Assembly: GCA_013400975.1 (NCBI GenBank)
Contig: WBMZ01004773.1
Coordinates: 62,001 to 126,000 of the forward strand
DNA length: 64,000 nucleotides
Source of the DNA: Atrichornis clamosus
Lineage: Eukaryota > Chordata > Aves > Passeriformes > Menuridae
Direction of reading: 5' to 3'
Each line of letters starts with the position of its first letter. The stretch's first letter is position 1. The position numbers and the translations under genes were made by a program. The notes beneath the pieces were generated by a model that searched no databases, was not told the DNA's origin, and worked only from the letters and a program-made list of their open reading frames with translations. This document shows, piece by piece, positions 14,401 to 29,400 of the stretch.

Positions 14401-17400
14401 TGTGGTTCACTACCCTCCAGTAAACAGCAATCATCTGCTGTTAAAAGCGAGAGCAAGGCACATTACAAAGTAAGCTTTGCTTGTGCTTGTGGTTTTTTAA
14501 CTGCATCCTATTCTGAAGCTGCTAAGGATAGTCTTGTGGCTAAGTGTTACCTTTAATCTTACTTTCCATTTCCAGCCCTTGTTGATTTTCCAGCCCACTG
14601 TCTTGCACAGCTTCACTTTGGTTTTCAACCACCATCTTTTATTTATGGCACCAAGAAGTGCTGTACCTTTTCCTCTTCTGACTTGGAGCGCATGAAAAGG
14701 AGACTGGAAAGCCAGATTTTGAGAGAAAAGAAACAGGCATGCCATTTATCCAGATTAGAAATACTGAGTCAATTTATCAGTGTCCTGCTCAGATTGCATA
14801 TATTCTATAGTTTGTCTATCAGACAGTTTTCTACAATTATAGTCGAGTTGCAATCCTGAGAAATACTATGCAATTCATGAGGATTATTTCTTATTCTAGA
14901 GAGAAAAATATAAGTTTTCTCTGCACTTTCCAATCCTAAATATGGAGAAAATATTGTGCTAGTAAAGATAGTAGCATGTTTTCTTTCTTATCCTTTTACA
15001 AACATTTGCTCTATGTGGAAAATGCAAACTGATGTGTTTGCACAGTGAAATATGACAGTGATCTGAACTATATTATAATGCTTTGTATCTTGAAGAAAAA
15101 CAACTCCATGTGCAAACATCCCACAGGGAATATGCTCGGACTTTAAACAAAACAAAAATTATACAAGAACCCCAAGGGACATCCCATTTCCTGGAAAGTT
15201 GTAACCCTGGAAGAGGGAAAAGCCAGAAGCAGACAAATTCAGCATGAACTCCCAGGGCAAGGCTAGAATAGACAACAGTCTTGGACTGCAAATTCAGAGA
15301 AGTATCATAGTGGGGAGATGATCTTTGTGTTGCACACAGGCTGGTGAGACAGACTGGAACACGACCTGCCCTTCGGCTGTCTGAATTGTAAAAACAGTGT
15401 TGGAGAGCCAGACAGAGGGCAGAAAAACATCAAAACAATTGGGGTTTTTCTTTGGAGGGTGTGATTTGAGAAATAGAAGGGAGGGACAAAAAAAAGAGCA
15501 TGTAATGAGGGAACACGATTTCTCTCACAAGAGATGTGAAAGGGTGAGTACGAAAGCACCGTTAGAAAATGCTTGATGCCAGAGAGATCTTTCATCTATT
15601 GAAAAAAGGCAGAAAGAAAACCAGCAGTTGAATGATGAAGACAAATTCATCAGTGACAGTGATTAACCACTGGAACAAAAGGAGATAGTGGTTTCTCTGC
15701 CCCTTAATATTTTCGAGACTTGATGCTTTTTTTGAAAGACAAACTTTACCCCAAAGTGAATTACGTTTTATCCCAGTGCAAGCTACTGAGCTGCATTACA
15801 CGGGTAATGTAATTGTCTGTGACACAAGAAAGGTCATAGGAAATAATCTAATGGTTACTCCTGGAATTGCACTCCGTACATTTAGGATACAGATCTCAAA
15901 GCACTCTTAGACATGAGGGACCAAGGAGACACAGCCATTACCCATTGTTGCAGAGAAAGAAAGTGAGCCACAGATTTCTCCTTATCTAATTCATGTCAGA
16001 GTCCTACTGATTGGAATAATGCTCCCTTATGAGTATAAAGTTTGTTGAACTTGATCCAGACACTCAAAGAGCTTGATCCTTTGGAGGTGGTGAATGCCCC
16101 TCAGTCCCTTTAATTTCAGTGACAGTGGGAGTTGCTTGGCATTGCCCAGATGATGCTCAGTACTAAACTGAAGCAACTTGCAATGCATTCTGTTCAGGAT
16201 CAGACTCAGAAAGCAGCCCAAGGGTCTACTCATTCAGTGGGTTTATTTGCAAATACCTCATGACAGAGAATTCCTCTTTCAATTCTTGAGCAATAAAGAC
16301 TCTGCTCTTCAGCCTCCCCTCACCAAGCTCTACAGCTACAGGGATTGGTTTTCTAAACTTATGAGGAGAATAATTAAAAGAGCTGCTCACCCATCTCCAG
16401 CTATCAGTGACAGGCTTAGTTCATCCCTAAGTTAGCACTATTATGTGCTACTTCTGTGAAGAAATAAAACCCAAGTTAACTTTTGGAAATTTGCTGAAGA
16501 TCCTCTGATGCCAGCAACAGGTTGGTTTAAGGATGTTGTGTGAGGAATTACCACTTTAAAGTAGATAAAAACTTTCTCAAATCTTGGTTGGAGGTTAGCA
16601 ATTAAACAAAACACAGAACACTTGTGTGCAGAATGTCATTCTCTGAGGTCCCTAAGATATCCCATAAGATAATTATGGTTAATCTAGTCCTCCTTAAGAA
16701 TGTCTAAAACTTAATTCCCACATTTTCTTCACACTTAAGAGCTATGGCAAAAGAGTTCCTGAAAAGCAACCATAACCCCTAGAACCCAACTAGCCCTTGT
16801 GCCACTGGGGTTGTCTAAGAATTCCAACCATGTCATGAAGGCATTGCCCTCTCTTCAAACTCTCAGTGCACTGCGTGTAAGAAGTCAAGTTCAGTACAGT
16901 TCACAGAGCAAAGATTTGGCCAGGATGCCAAAGGGCACACAAAGAACTTTGGAGCCACATTGCTGTTACAGAAATCACAGCTAGACAAATAACGTGAGTA
17001 AGTAATGTGAGCTTACATGTTCCAAGAGTGATCATTTCAGAATGGTTTGGGGTCAGCTGACATTCATTTAAAGTATCTGGTTTCCAGTTCCTTTTCTTTC
17101 AGAGCCTGAAGTTAAGTGAAGGGGAGCTGACAGTGGTAGGTTGCCTCATGCCTATGAGGGGCACAATGTTCTACCCCAAAATAAAGGTACTGGCCACAGC
17201 ATCTAGAATTATACACAAGACTGCTGAGATCACTTGACCAATGGTAAAATTCCTGCCTTGCTACATGAAAATATGAATTTAATAGAGTGCAACAGAGCAG
17301 GTTACAAAATAGTCAAAGAAGAAAATCTGATACATATATTTTTATTCTCATCAGTTTGGAAACCTGACCCTTACAGCTGGAGTGGGGTATAGAGGAGAGA

Positions 17401-20400
17401 GTGAAAAATATATAATTTATATATATATATATGTAAAATAAAAGGAAGTGGCAGACTTGACTGACATTTCAAGCAGAACATATTTCCTGGGAACAAGACA
17501 TGTATCGTCAAGCCAAGATTATTCTTAGAGTTGAATCTGTTCTCTCAGAGCACTCTCCAGAGAAAGACATGGACATCTTCTGCTGTGGGACACAACATTT
17601 AATACTTCAGTACAACTTTATCCCTCTTAACAGGCTTATTAGCACAGGTCAAACTCCCCACTAATGCACCTGCCCAGCTTGCATCTCAGAGATGCTTTTC
17701 ATCTGGAAGCCTTGGAAGAAGAGCAAAGCAAGACCTCACCTGCCTGGAAAATACCACAGAGACAAACCTCAGTGGATGTGCAGACACCTGCTCACAGCTC
17801 CCTTCTGACACCAGTGTAGCCCAAATTCATACTGGCAAGGCCCCATTAAATTCCTTTATGCCTTTAAAACACAAGTTCTTCTGAGAATGTCTCCTGATAT
17901 GCAACTTAAGTGTACAAAACAACTCATTTGCTCTATTAGCAATTGATAGCAATATTTGGATTCTGAGGCTTCCCTAAAATACGAGCTAACCTAAATTTAT
18001 TACTTTTTGCAAACTAACAATTCTGCTAATTGCTCTGCAGTGCTTCTTGCTGGCTCAGGTGTCTCACGCACAGTCTGACGTGCAGTCTGGACTCCTCTTC
18101 CCCATCAGACACTTTATTAGAAGTGAACTACAAACGATTGGTGTTCAAATTGCATATTGTTAAAATTGTTACTGATGTTAAGGTTCTGCTTCCTTTTTTT
18201 TTTATCTTGTGGCTGTAAACAATTCTCCATTTCAGAGGACAGGAAGGAAAGCAGTCAGAGCCTAATGTAGTACAAAATATGTTTCATTGCATTTTATAAA
18301 CACCTATTTTGAGTTTCTGATGAATTATAGTCCAGATTTCTCTCCTGTTTGCTAAACATATATATGGAAAATCGAAGCATCAAAGGCTTGCAAAAAATCT
18401 TTCTCCATATGATTAAAACTATCCTTGCCTAAACAAAGCTTTTCCCTTTGAGTCAAAAGTAAATAAAAGACCAAGTCAATACACCTTTCTGATGCTTATA
18501 ATGCAGCTTTTACATTTTACCAAAGCATCCATTTACACTTTCATGTCTTTTGCATACCCTTCTAAAGCAGCCTTCTACTTTTTTCTTACCTTTTTTCTCT
18601 CAGTTCCCCATTGTAAATAACCAGGTCACCAGAATCATCTTGTTGGAGGACTGAAATAATCTCTCAAAGCAACTTTCATAATGGCAAACTCCTTGTTCAC
18701 ACAGGAATATGAAATAATGCAGAGTACTGGACCCTCTTAGACTGCCCTGCACCTGCTGTATTGTATATTCCCACTTCTTTGGAAGGCAGAAACACCTGGG
18801 ATGTCAATGAATGGGGGCATAGGTCACTTTTGGAAGGCCTTGTGTTGGCTTACACAGCCTCAGATATGCCTTAAATATAACAGTTTCCATATTTTCAAAC
18901 CAGTAACTTTTTTTTTTCTTTTAATAAAAACCACCAGTGTATTCTGCAGCTCTATGAGCTCATTCCTCAGAGCAGGAGCTCCTGCCTTAATCTAGGCCTG
19001 CCTTGTTTTGATAAACTATGTCTCCCCCACCCCTTGTTGCATTTTGTTAGCTGGGGAGAGAGGGTTGCTAGCTTGGTTGGTTTGGGGGGGGGTTTGTTCT
19101 TTGTTTTGTTGTTTTCTTTTTAAAGGCATTTAATCATGATCAAGACACCCGATATCAATGCAGGGAAATATGTTTTGTATCTGATACAATTAATGTCCAT
19201 CAGCCTATTTCTTGATGGCAGTGTCCATCTCACCATGGATAGACTCTTGAAAATAACCAGCCCATCATTATTAATTCTTCCGATATTCCAATGGAACATT
19301 TAATCATTATGAATTAATTTTGCATTAATGAGGACATAGTTAATATGTATTTCCACAGGAATTAATGAAGATCTAGTAATTAATCAATTCATATAGGTTC
19401 TAATTCCCATGGAACATAAATCAAGTAAATCAAACAAGTGTTCCCAAACACCAATTTCATCAAAGGATGTTGTATTTACACAAATAAATCCAACTAATAT
19501 ACTGACATTCTACGGTTCCCCCTCACCCCTCGAAAAGAAATTGTTCAATTCTTTTCTTGAAAATCCATTTTAGCAATATGGAAGTTCTCATGGAAATAGC
19601 ATTCATGCAGCTGTGCTTACATAAATGCTTCCCAGTGCTGTCCAGTGCCCTAATACACAGCACATTTCCTACATGGAAATGCTGTTTGTTTACAGTTTCA
19701 GCATTTTGTAAATTCTCTGAGTTTGTATACTAAAAGATAAGCCCATCATGTGAGTTCCTCCAAAAGTCAACATAATTGTACACAAACTGTAACTAAACCA
19801 AAGAACATTTTGTGGGGATGTAAGAGCCTCTGTTCATAAATCTAATTTCAATAATCAAGCTCACTCTGTTGAGTAGTATTGCCCCCTTCCCTGCCCTGCC
19901 CCTCTTGCCTCCCAGTATTATGCTGTAGGGAATAACACATGTCATTATAGGTTGAAGAGTTTAAACCACATTTAAACCAGAAGATTGCAAGCTTCCCAAT
20001 TGTTATAATATAGGTGGAGCTCTGTACTAGATGGCAGCATTACTTTTACTTCATTACAGTAATACTTTCAACATGTCTTTGTGGAGGGTTTTTCTGTCAG
20101 AAAAAGGAAATCAGATGTTATGGATTGCTGTGTCTTCCAAGGTAGGAATCCTCATTCTGTAAAATTACCCGTCCAAATACAGTCATCAACAATTTTGCCA
20201 TTCAGTATCTGCAGATATAAACATATTATGCAGACCAGAGGCTCACTGTAAATCAAGGGGAAGTACTGTGCCCCATGTGTAACAGCAGTGAGCAGGATGC
20301 CCCACTCTGGTTCCAGTTCTAGCTGAGGGCTCAGTGGAGGATGCCACTCTAGTGTCCCAACCAAGGAGTTGCTGTGGGAATCCTGTGGCTCAGTTGCTGT

Positions 20401-23400
20401 GCTGCCTTTAAACCTCATTTAGGAACCAAAATTATCTCCTCTCTGTACTCATGGTTTTCCAAAATCACCCATTACAAACACAGCTTTCATTTTGAGCAGC
20501 CACAAAGCCTGGAAGAAGTCCTGGCTTCTCCACTTTTGACTTAGGCACTTCATTTTACCAAAGACCTATTAACTTCTTATCCAGAGAGATTTACCTGACT
20601 TGTGCCACTTGTTTTTTCCTACATTCAGATAAATAATCCATTATAGGAAAGATCTGGAGTACTGAAAAGAAATGTCTGTACCATCGAAAAGAGATCCATT
20701 TATTGTAGAAAAGACCAAACAAAGCAGCATTAAGTGCTGTTGCTGTTTGCTGCTTTCTTGTTATTCGAGAGCAGCTACCCAACAAGATATTGGAGGACAA
20801 AGCATAAACATCCTCTTCTATTTTATTTATTGCTGGTGTTCTCCCTCTAACTTGTGGCAGTTCTCAACTAGATACCTTTGAAGGAAACAAATCACAAAAG
20901 ATGGGTCAGTTAGTACAGAAACCCAGGGATGAGTGTCAGCAGCTACATCACAGATTTCATGGGACACATCCAAACGATCCCAGTGGTCCCAGCTGAGCAC
21001 CAGTTGAATGGTCGGAGACAAAAACCCATCCTTAAAAGAGCCCTGTGGCACGGGGTCCTCTGTGCAGGACAGCAACCACTCAACAGGGACAGCAACTGCT
21101 CCACACCAGCTTCTAGGATCAGTCTGAAAGGACTATCCTGTAGTCAAACAGTATGAATTTCCAAACTGAGATATTTTTACTTACTGGTTTTACTTATAAA
21201 GAATTTATTTTCTGGAGAAAATCATTGCAGAGTATCTTGGGAAAAGTTGCCTACGCTGCCAAGTTATTTTGTTTGCTGTCTGTCTCATGTTCTTTAAAAA
21301 CCCATACACCATATCCTCCTAAAAGGCCTCCATTTCTTTCTGTTTACCACATTGGAAATTCCTCATTTTAAACTGACTGACATTCAGAAAACAGCCACAT
21401 TACAAAGCTTAGCACAGCAAATCAGCCTGGAGTAGGTGTCTCACTGGGCCAGGAACAGTATGGAGACTTAATTTGTAAACTGGTTTCCACAGTCATAAAT
21501 TAAATTTAAAAGGCCTGGAAGACATGTTCACAAATGATTCACATAATTTAAATCAGCTCCTTTGCAGTGCTGAGATTTAGGAATGTTTGTGTAGTTTTAT
21601 TTTGTTGGGTTTATTTTAATTTATTGCTTCCTGCATGGTCACTCAGAGAAAAAAAAAAATAATAACCAAGCTGAACACCATTGTTCTGAAGACTTCAGAG
21701 AAAGGAAAAGAAACTGCTTGGTTCACAACCAACATTCACCACAGGTAATAAGCACTGATTTACTTTCCTCAGACTGCCAGCTCTGAATTTTTCACAAACA
21801 GCCACTTGCATTTCAGTGGTAAGACAAAAGCCCTCCTAAAACCTTAATTGAGGTCATCAAATCAAAATGGAAAAATTCATCAGGAACACAAATAGCTTTG
21901 CAGGAAATATTAGGGTAAGTAGAAAAACATTTATTAACTCACAGAGGCACTGCAGTCTTGACCTGACATGAGGCTGAAACTGCTGCAGTTTGAGATAGCT
22001 TTTGTTCATCCAACACATGCCACAGCCAAACCACTTTTTCCACTTTGAAGGACACCAAGAGCTTCCTCATCAGAGGCCCACTGGGCACTAGGAGTGTTTG
22101 CTCCTAACCAACAAGAGGCACTTTTTAGCATGCCTGTGGTGTATCTGCAAAGGAAAAGCTGGCTTCAAGGCAGGGACCACCTGGTCCAGCCAGGAATGGT
22201 TAACGGGAAGCAGCAGTACCTCAAATCCTCCCCAGGACAGTTCTGTAAGGAACCAAGAACCTTTAGCCTAAATGTTATTTGTCCCTTACCTAGCTGCGGG
22301 TCATAACCAAAACCACAAGTCTCTGCTTTTGAGATATTTTTGGTGACCCACAATTATCTTCTTTACATTCCTCCACAACACATGAAATCCTGCTGTAGGT
22401 CACGTCCAAGGAAAGACCTACCGCTACTTTCTCCAGGCTAGAACTTTATTTATTTTTTATAGCCAGGAGATCAAAGTGAGTTACACATGTGTTTTGTGGA
22501 TTCCTCTGAGAGCAGAAAAATAAATCCAAGTGACCCTTAAACAATGTATGGAAAAGAAATTAAAGGGGAAATGATGATATGATTTTAGTTTGAATGCATC
22601 CTAAGACAGCTAGAGAAACCCATGGGAGCATTACATATATATATATATATTTCTACCCCATTATAAACCCAAATCTTAAAAAAGAAAGAAGTATTTTTAT
22701 CTATCACATTATCTATCACATTTTATCTATCACATTTTTATCTATCACATTTTGCAGATCTAGAAGAACTCTAAAGTAAACCTTTCTTATCCTGATCCTT
22801 TAATTAACCAGAGATATGCAGGCAAAAAAATCTACCACCCAGTAGTTCTTAGCTATTTTCCACTGACCCACTGCCATTCCTCTCTTTGGAATTCTCTATA
22901 AAAGCACCAAAACACCTTCACTGATACAGAAAATGTTCTACCCTTTTTTGAAGCTGACACCTGCAAAGTTGTTTGCTCTTGCATGTCTGTAACCTCAAAC
23001 CATCTCCCTGCCAAAACCCCAAACAAATCAAAACACCAAACCCAAAAGAAATAGAAAAAAAAAAAAAGCTTTGTTCTCAAACCCACTAGTACCTAATACA
23101 GGGCTCAGTGTGTTACACAACTACACTTACCCTTTTTGGTAAGACAAAATTAATTCTTACACTTACACTATGAACTGGAAGATCATCTACTGTAGCAATT
23201 GCCTGTGAACGAAAAAAATGAAGCTTCCAGAATATTGAAGACGGGTTTGTGCAACATGTGTAACAATGTGCCCCAAATCCCTCTCTCAGGAACAGGAATG
23301 GGCTCAGGAACCTTCAGGGACCAGGAAACAGATTAGATGTTCAAATAATTTATTTTAAGTAACATAATTTTTTAATATATAGCCTGAATAAATGTTTCCA

Positions 23401-26400
23401 TCTATATCACACTATCAAAGAAAATCAAATATGAAAAATGTGTCTTTCTGGCCAAGCCATGTTATCACTTTAAGATTAATCATTTTCTTTAATATGATAA
23501 GTATTTCAGAACATAGTACTTGCATAATAACCATCTTTTTAAAGACTGGGGCTTTTTTAATCTACTTAGTGTCAAACAGGGACATTTACCATGAGGTACA
23601 AAGTTCTACTAGGAGTTCTCGAGGAAGGAGAGATTAAATTGGCTTCCAGGTCTAGTCAGCCATACAACTGTTTCTGTATGCAAGAGTTCTTCCTCTTGCT
23701 AAAACTTTTGCTATCAAGGTTGTGGTCATACACAAATTAATAACCCACTGTTGAGCTAATTTATTGAAATAACTCAAGTGAAAACACAAATATACCTAGA
23801 GGCTGAAGTTATGCTTGTTATTGCAGCTACCAACACTTCCCTTTTCCCTTTCTTAATTACAAAGAATATATTTTGGAAAGTTTATTAAGTAAAAAGTTAG
23901 GGAGGAGATGGCAAATGTTATATTAATACCACTCCAACCAGCATTTCACATCTTTGTCCCTGTTCCATGCCAAGGAGTACTTTAGGCCTTCTGTTACAGA
24001 ATTATACACCCTTTATTTGATATGGAGTTTCCATTAAGCAAATACTTCTCACTTGAATGTTTCTTTCTTTGTCTTGTGTTTTTCTAGCTATGGATTAGCA
24101 ACTTCTAAAGGGACTGTAGGAAGAAAACAAAATAAAAACATGGCTTTGCATGATGTCCTTGATTAGGATCTGTAAAAAGAGGAAATTAAGGATGACAGTC
24201 ACAGCTTGCTACTCTATATTCAATTAGGACTGGCCTCTTTGTGGCTACGGTTCATGCAGGATGTGCAGTTGTCTAATACAGCCCAATTCTGGCAGCAGAA
24301 CAATTAGAATGCAAAGCATAACTTAAAACAGGCTCTGGCAGTATTTTTTCCTTTGGTTGTGACATTTTCAGCAGACTTTAAACAGAAGTCTTCAGATTAT
24401 ATCCTATGCTGAAAACCCAAACTCATACTCTGAAACCAAATGCAGCTTTTAAAATACCTAATGATGTGAAAATTGAATACAATATGACTGAAGAAAGCAA
24501 GTGGAGAAGGGCTTTCGTGCCTACACACACACACACGTATGAAATTCAAAGAAAAATAAGTGCTATATTTAAGCATAACATCCTAAAACTGATCCCTGTC
24601 CTGTGGTGAGCTCAAGGCAGGCTCTTGTATCAACTAATAGATCAATAACGTGCTCAAGGTGGCCAGTGCTCAAGCACACCACCAATATTAAACCTTGCAC
24701 ATCTCCCTTCCTTTGGATGACTCACTTCTATTGAAGATTATAAAAATCTGGCTGGGTTTTCCTACCTAACAATAATCACCACCCTTTCTCCCCAGCTGGT
24801 CTGCAGGGCTTCCTGAGGAGGTGGCCACGCTGCAGAGTAGAGCGCTGAACCAAGTCACATGCAGATTTAAATACCTCTCTTCCCACACATTTCCACCCTG
24901 GGGCTATTTTTTTCCTCCAGAAACACATTCTTAAGCAACTTTCTGTTTCACTGATGATAGCTCAGGTACTTCAGTGGCAGCCTGAATGGCAATGTGAAGG
25001 AAACCCAACATCCAAACAACCTCCATCTCCAGAAGTCTGTGAATTGCCTCTGCCAAGAGCTAGGTAAGTATACTGGAAAATACCACTCTGGTTTTATTGC
25101 ATTATCTCCTGCTGTTGGCCACTGTTAGAGACAGCCTGCTGGACTGGACTGACATTGTCTGATTTTGGGACACTCTTCCATGTGTGTGCTGTGCTCCTGC
25201 ACTCTGGCCTAACCATCTACTGCAAGGGGGAAGGAGTTAAATCCCCTCGTCTTTTCCTTTTGGTACAATATGAGTATCATTTCATCCCTCCATTCTTAAC
25301 TGGTAGAATTTCCAGCAGTTCTTCTTCCCAAATTCTGTCTCTCAATGTGATTTTCAATAAAAACAACAAAAATGCACTTGAAAAAGAAAATCAAGTCGGG
25401 CTGTTGGATGTTATCCAGTGATCAGAAGTGTGGAGACTTTTGGTCATTTCAAAACCAATTAACAAGCTACACTGACAAGCCAACCAAATACCTTCAGAAA
25501 TTCCGTATTTACCCTTTAGTTTGAGGTCCACGTTGTGTCGCAGCCAGGGGTAGACACCATAGTTGGACATATCTTCAGGAATAGGGTTATTATGTATCCA
25601 GCCATCACATGCAAATCGATAGAAGTTCTCACACGGGTCTACAGATTGATTTATCTTGCTCAGGATGCCAGCAGCTGTAAAAAAGACACCACATAGATTT
25701 TGTGGAACACTTTTTCCTAAACAGAGGATTTCACAAGGCTACAGTCCAGAAATGATGATTAATGAGAAACAAACAAATAAACCAACAAAGACAAAATATC
25801 TGCAATGAATCTTCTTGAGTGCCATACAGCAATGATGACTGAACTTAGCACTACAGGAACATGAACTGCTTGAGTCAGACACCTGAAAACAGGCTTTCCA
25901 TTGTTGCCAAGATAGAATTAATTGCCTGAGGAATTCAGTAGCAATACATATTAAATAGATTGTGATTACCATTCCAGAAATTATGCACTGTTTACCTCTA
26001 GCTGAATAGCTGCACAAGAAAAACAACTCAAATCCTGATCTGCCATACATTGTAAAAGGTAAGTGCATTTTCAGCTCCATTTTGTGACTGCTTCCCCACC
26101 AGTTACTACTGCAGCTGAGAGAGACAAGCCAGAGACTCAGCAGCTTTTGAGTGCCTACTCATAAAAGCATAGAACAGTTTGGGTTGGAAGGAACCCTTAA
26201 GGGTCACCTAGTCCAAATCCCTGAAATGAGCAAGGACATCTTCAACTAGACCAGGTTGCTCAGAGTCCCATCCAACCTGTCCTTGAACACTTCCAGCAAT
26301 GGGGCATCCACAATTTCTCTGGGTGACCTGTGCCAGTGCCTCACCACACTCACCATAAAAAATTTCTTCCAGATAATTAGTCTGAGTCTACCCTCTTTTA

Positions 26401-29400
26401 ATTTAAAACCATATAAAGTCTGTGCCAGATCTGGCACAAAAACGTCTCTGTGCTTAGCAATTCACTTGCTAGTTTTCTGACTACTGTAAAGGAAGCAACA
26501 AAATATAACTGAAGGTCTAGTCACTCAACATCTTTTTCCTATTAAAAAAAAAGAAAGAAACCCTATGGGAAATTTTGAGTTAACTTGGTTAGACTAGCAT
26601 TAGACCAAATTAAAATATGAATTTTAACTGTACAAAATAAACAAAACTGAAGCAACATAAACAGTGACTTTTTAAAAAAGTTTGGGGTTGTTGTTCTTTC
26701 TCCCTCATTAATTAAGTTTTCTGAGTAAAGTGTATAATGGGAAAAAAATTAAATGGTATAAATATCTCATTAACATACTATAATCAGGATACAATTGAGA
26801 GAATAAAATTGCTGCTTACCAGCTTCAATGCATTCTGCAGTCAAACAGTACTGTTGCTTGGGATGAAACTTTATAAGACCTTGGCTAACTGCAAAATGGA
26901 AAATCATAATGAGATCATTTGCAATGAAATTTGACAATTGCAGCCAAATGTTGTATACTTGATCACTGAAATGCCAGTGCAGCCTCTGGTCCCAGCACCT
27001 CCCTGACTACATTGATCTAGAGCACTTAGAATGTGTATTAAGTAAATATTTCGAATGCATATTAAGTAAATACTGCAGCTTGCACAAATAATTTCCCCCC
27101 TCCTGGTCCTGCCTTCCCCTTCCCCGCTCCTTGCTGAGGGGCAGCCCAGAGCGAGGGCAGCATCGCTCCAGCGCTGCTCGCTGGCAGTGACCACCAGCAC
27201 ACACAAACAATTCACACGCTGGTTGCCATCCTCCAGAGCCTGCCAACACAGAGGCACAGGATGGCTTGGGTTGGAAGGGACCTCAGAGGTCCTCCAGCTC
27301 CAACACCCTGCCACGGGCAGAGGCACCTTCCACCAGAGCAGGCCGCACCTTCCGCCAGAGCAGGCCGCACCTTCCGCCAGAGCAGGCCGCACCTTCCGCG
27401 GCTGGAAATGCAACACGGAGTCGCCCCACCGCCCTCGGCCGGGTTTCCACAGCTCCCCTGAGCTCCCACTGCACCGCCCAGCACAACCCAGTGCTCAGGG
27501 GCTGCTTCCAGGGCCTTCTTATTCCAGCCTGGAACAATGCAGGTAGGAATGGGCACGAGGTTTATAAGGCACAACCCAGTTTCTGCCTGAGCCTTCTCCC
27601 AAAAGTATTGTAATGGCAGTTGCTTCCAAAAAACCTTGCTGAAAAGAACTCTGAAATTGTCATAAATCATCTTTTAAAAATGTATATTACAACTGCCACT
27701 GAAATCTAAGCACCGGAATTGCTAATTTCAGACACTGCTGTCGGGCAGCAAATATGTAGATAATTGATACTTGGGATTAGGGAGGGAGAATCCCAAGGGG
27801 TAGGTGGAATAGGACTCACTAGATGTGCTCAGCAGGCATAAAGAAATGTCTCATTATATCCATTATCTTAATAACAGTCCATGGCAAAAATAAAAAAAGC
27901 AAATAACACTGAACAAAAAAACCAACAATGGAATATATATGGTACCATAGCTTTAGCAGTGATGATAGTTATAAAGCAATTTCTGCTGTAGTTATATATT
28001 GTTCAAAAGTGATAGGAAAATGTGAAATGGCATTTCAGCCCAGGAAAATTTTATTATAAAAAATCCTAAAGCTAGAATTGAATATAAAGCTGTTTCATCT
28101 CTTCCAACCTCATCGCTTTAATAACAATTAATGACAGAAATAGCTGGATTTCAATCAAATTTTCTTAGAAACTGAGAATGCAAAACTACTTCTGGACAGC
28201 TTTTCCAAAGCTTGCATTGGTTCAGTGAAACGCAACACCTCAACCACCTTTGTAAATTAGCCAAGAAATACACAAGATTTTGAGGCATACAAAGATTGTA
28301 ACTGGAGTACTGAAGAACAGTAGAAAACAGAGAAGTGGAGATCTCCAGCATATGATTTTGAACCACTACAAATATGAACTAAAAATAATGGATAATGCCC
28401 CTATTAATTAAATGTTGTACTCCTCCCAGCTCACACTTCCCCTGCTTTGAATTTAGCCTTTTAGAATCCATCCAGGTGTTGAAAGTTTGCAAGACTTCTT
28501 TTCTTAACAAAGCAGGGAAAGGAGGGAAAATCCCAGACGTCAATCATGTAGTTCTTCATCTGAAGCAGCCCCTGTGTTTTTGATACTTATTAAAAACCCC
28601 AAAATACTATTTTGACTGTTTTTGTTCCACTTACAACTTTATCATTAGAATAAACATATATTAAAAAAATCTTTGGAAATAATGTTTCTCTTTTAATTAA
28701 CAGCTAATTTTGACAGAAAAGGCTTTGCATAGTTTTGTTATCTTCCCTTTTTATTGCTAAGAGAACTAACCATTACATTATTACCCTCAGTGTCTTAGCT
28801 TCTTCCTCTAAAAGCCTGTTTCCAGATTCTTAAGCAAATATACACCACAATTAATTTTTAAAAAATAAATCTCTATGGGAAAAGGTGTACAAATATGCAG
28901 ATGCAAGCAATGTGAATGCTCCCACAATCCAAGAAGCCCAAAGGAGTACCAAGGCAGGAGGAGAGGCTCTCAAACTGAGGTTCAAAGCTGCCTGACTTCT
29001 CACCCAAGGGGACTGAATCCTCCCAGGAGGAGGTGGCTCCTGCCCTGCCACAGTCCCCACACGGAGCAGAGGACATGCAGGAGCCCACACGATGCTGAGC
29101 CATTGCCCTGGTAGCTCCCCACTGAAGCCACGGTGAAGTCACAGCCAGTACAAGCAGGGAACAGTAAATAACAATCCCTGACTCTCCCACATCCTCCTCA
29201 CGGTTGTAGGAACTCTAAGAAGAAACAAGAGAAGTAGGAGAAGGTTACGTTTCACTCCTCAGGCGGGGAAATTGATCTCAGGTGTACCAGAAACAGCAAG
29301 TTTTGCAGATTAAATGAAAACTGAAGAAAAAAAGAACACCTTGAGGTGCCTGAAATGTTTCACATGACCAGAAATAATGATCTCCATTTCTACAGTTTAA

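Larger units (their letters stand above)
10291..25512 (-). other. PHEX: PHEX intron 3 (15.2 kb, largest intron in the window)
   Basis: The whole span between exons 4 and 3 is non-coding. It includes a G+C-rich patch near 12530-12740, (TA)n tracts near 17407-17433 and 22634-22650, an imperfect tandem repeat at 22699-22754, an (AC)n at 24523-24536, a CTCF-like site at 20024-20038, and an A+T-rich block near 19140-19480 dense in homeodomain core sites. No CR1 copy was recognised in it, which is notable for 15 kb given several copies elsewhere. Open frames up to 102 codons show no family resemblance. Confidence 0.85.

Noticed and set aside
26904..27670. Cluster of overlapping 66-170-codon open frames on both strands
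   Set aside because: They arise from the G+C-rich 22-bp minisatellite and CR1 remnant in PHEX intron 1. A unit not divisible by 3 opens several frames at once.
28873..29190. 105-codon minus-strand open frame in PHEX intron 1
   Set aside because: It is G+C-rich by composition only, overlaps other frames and has no recognisable homology.
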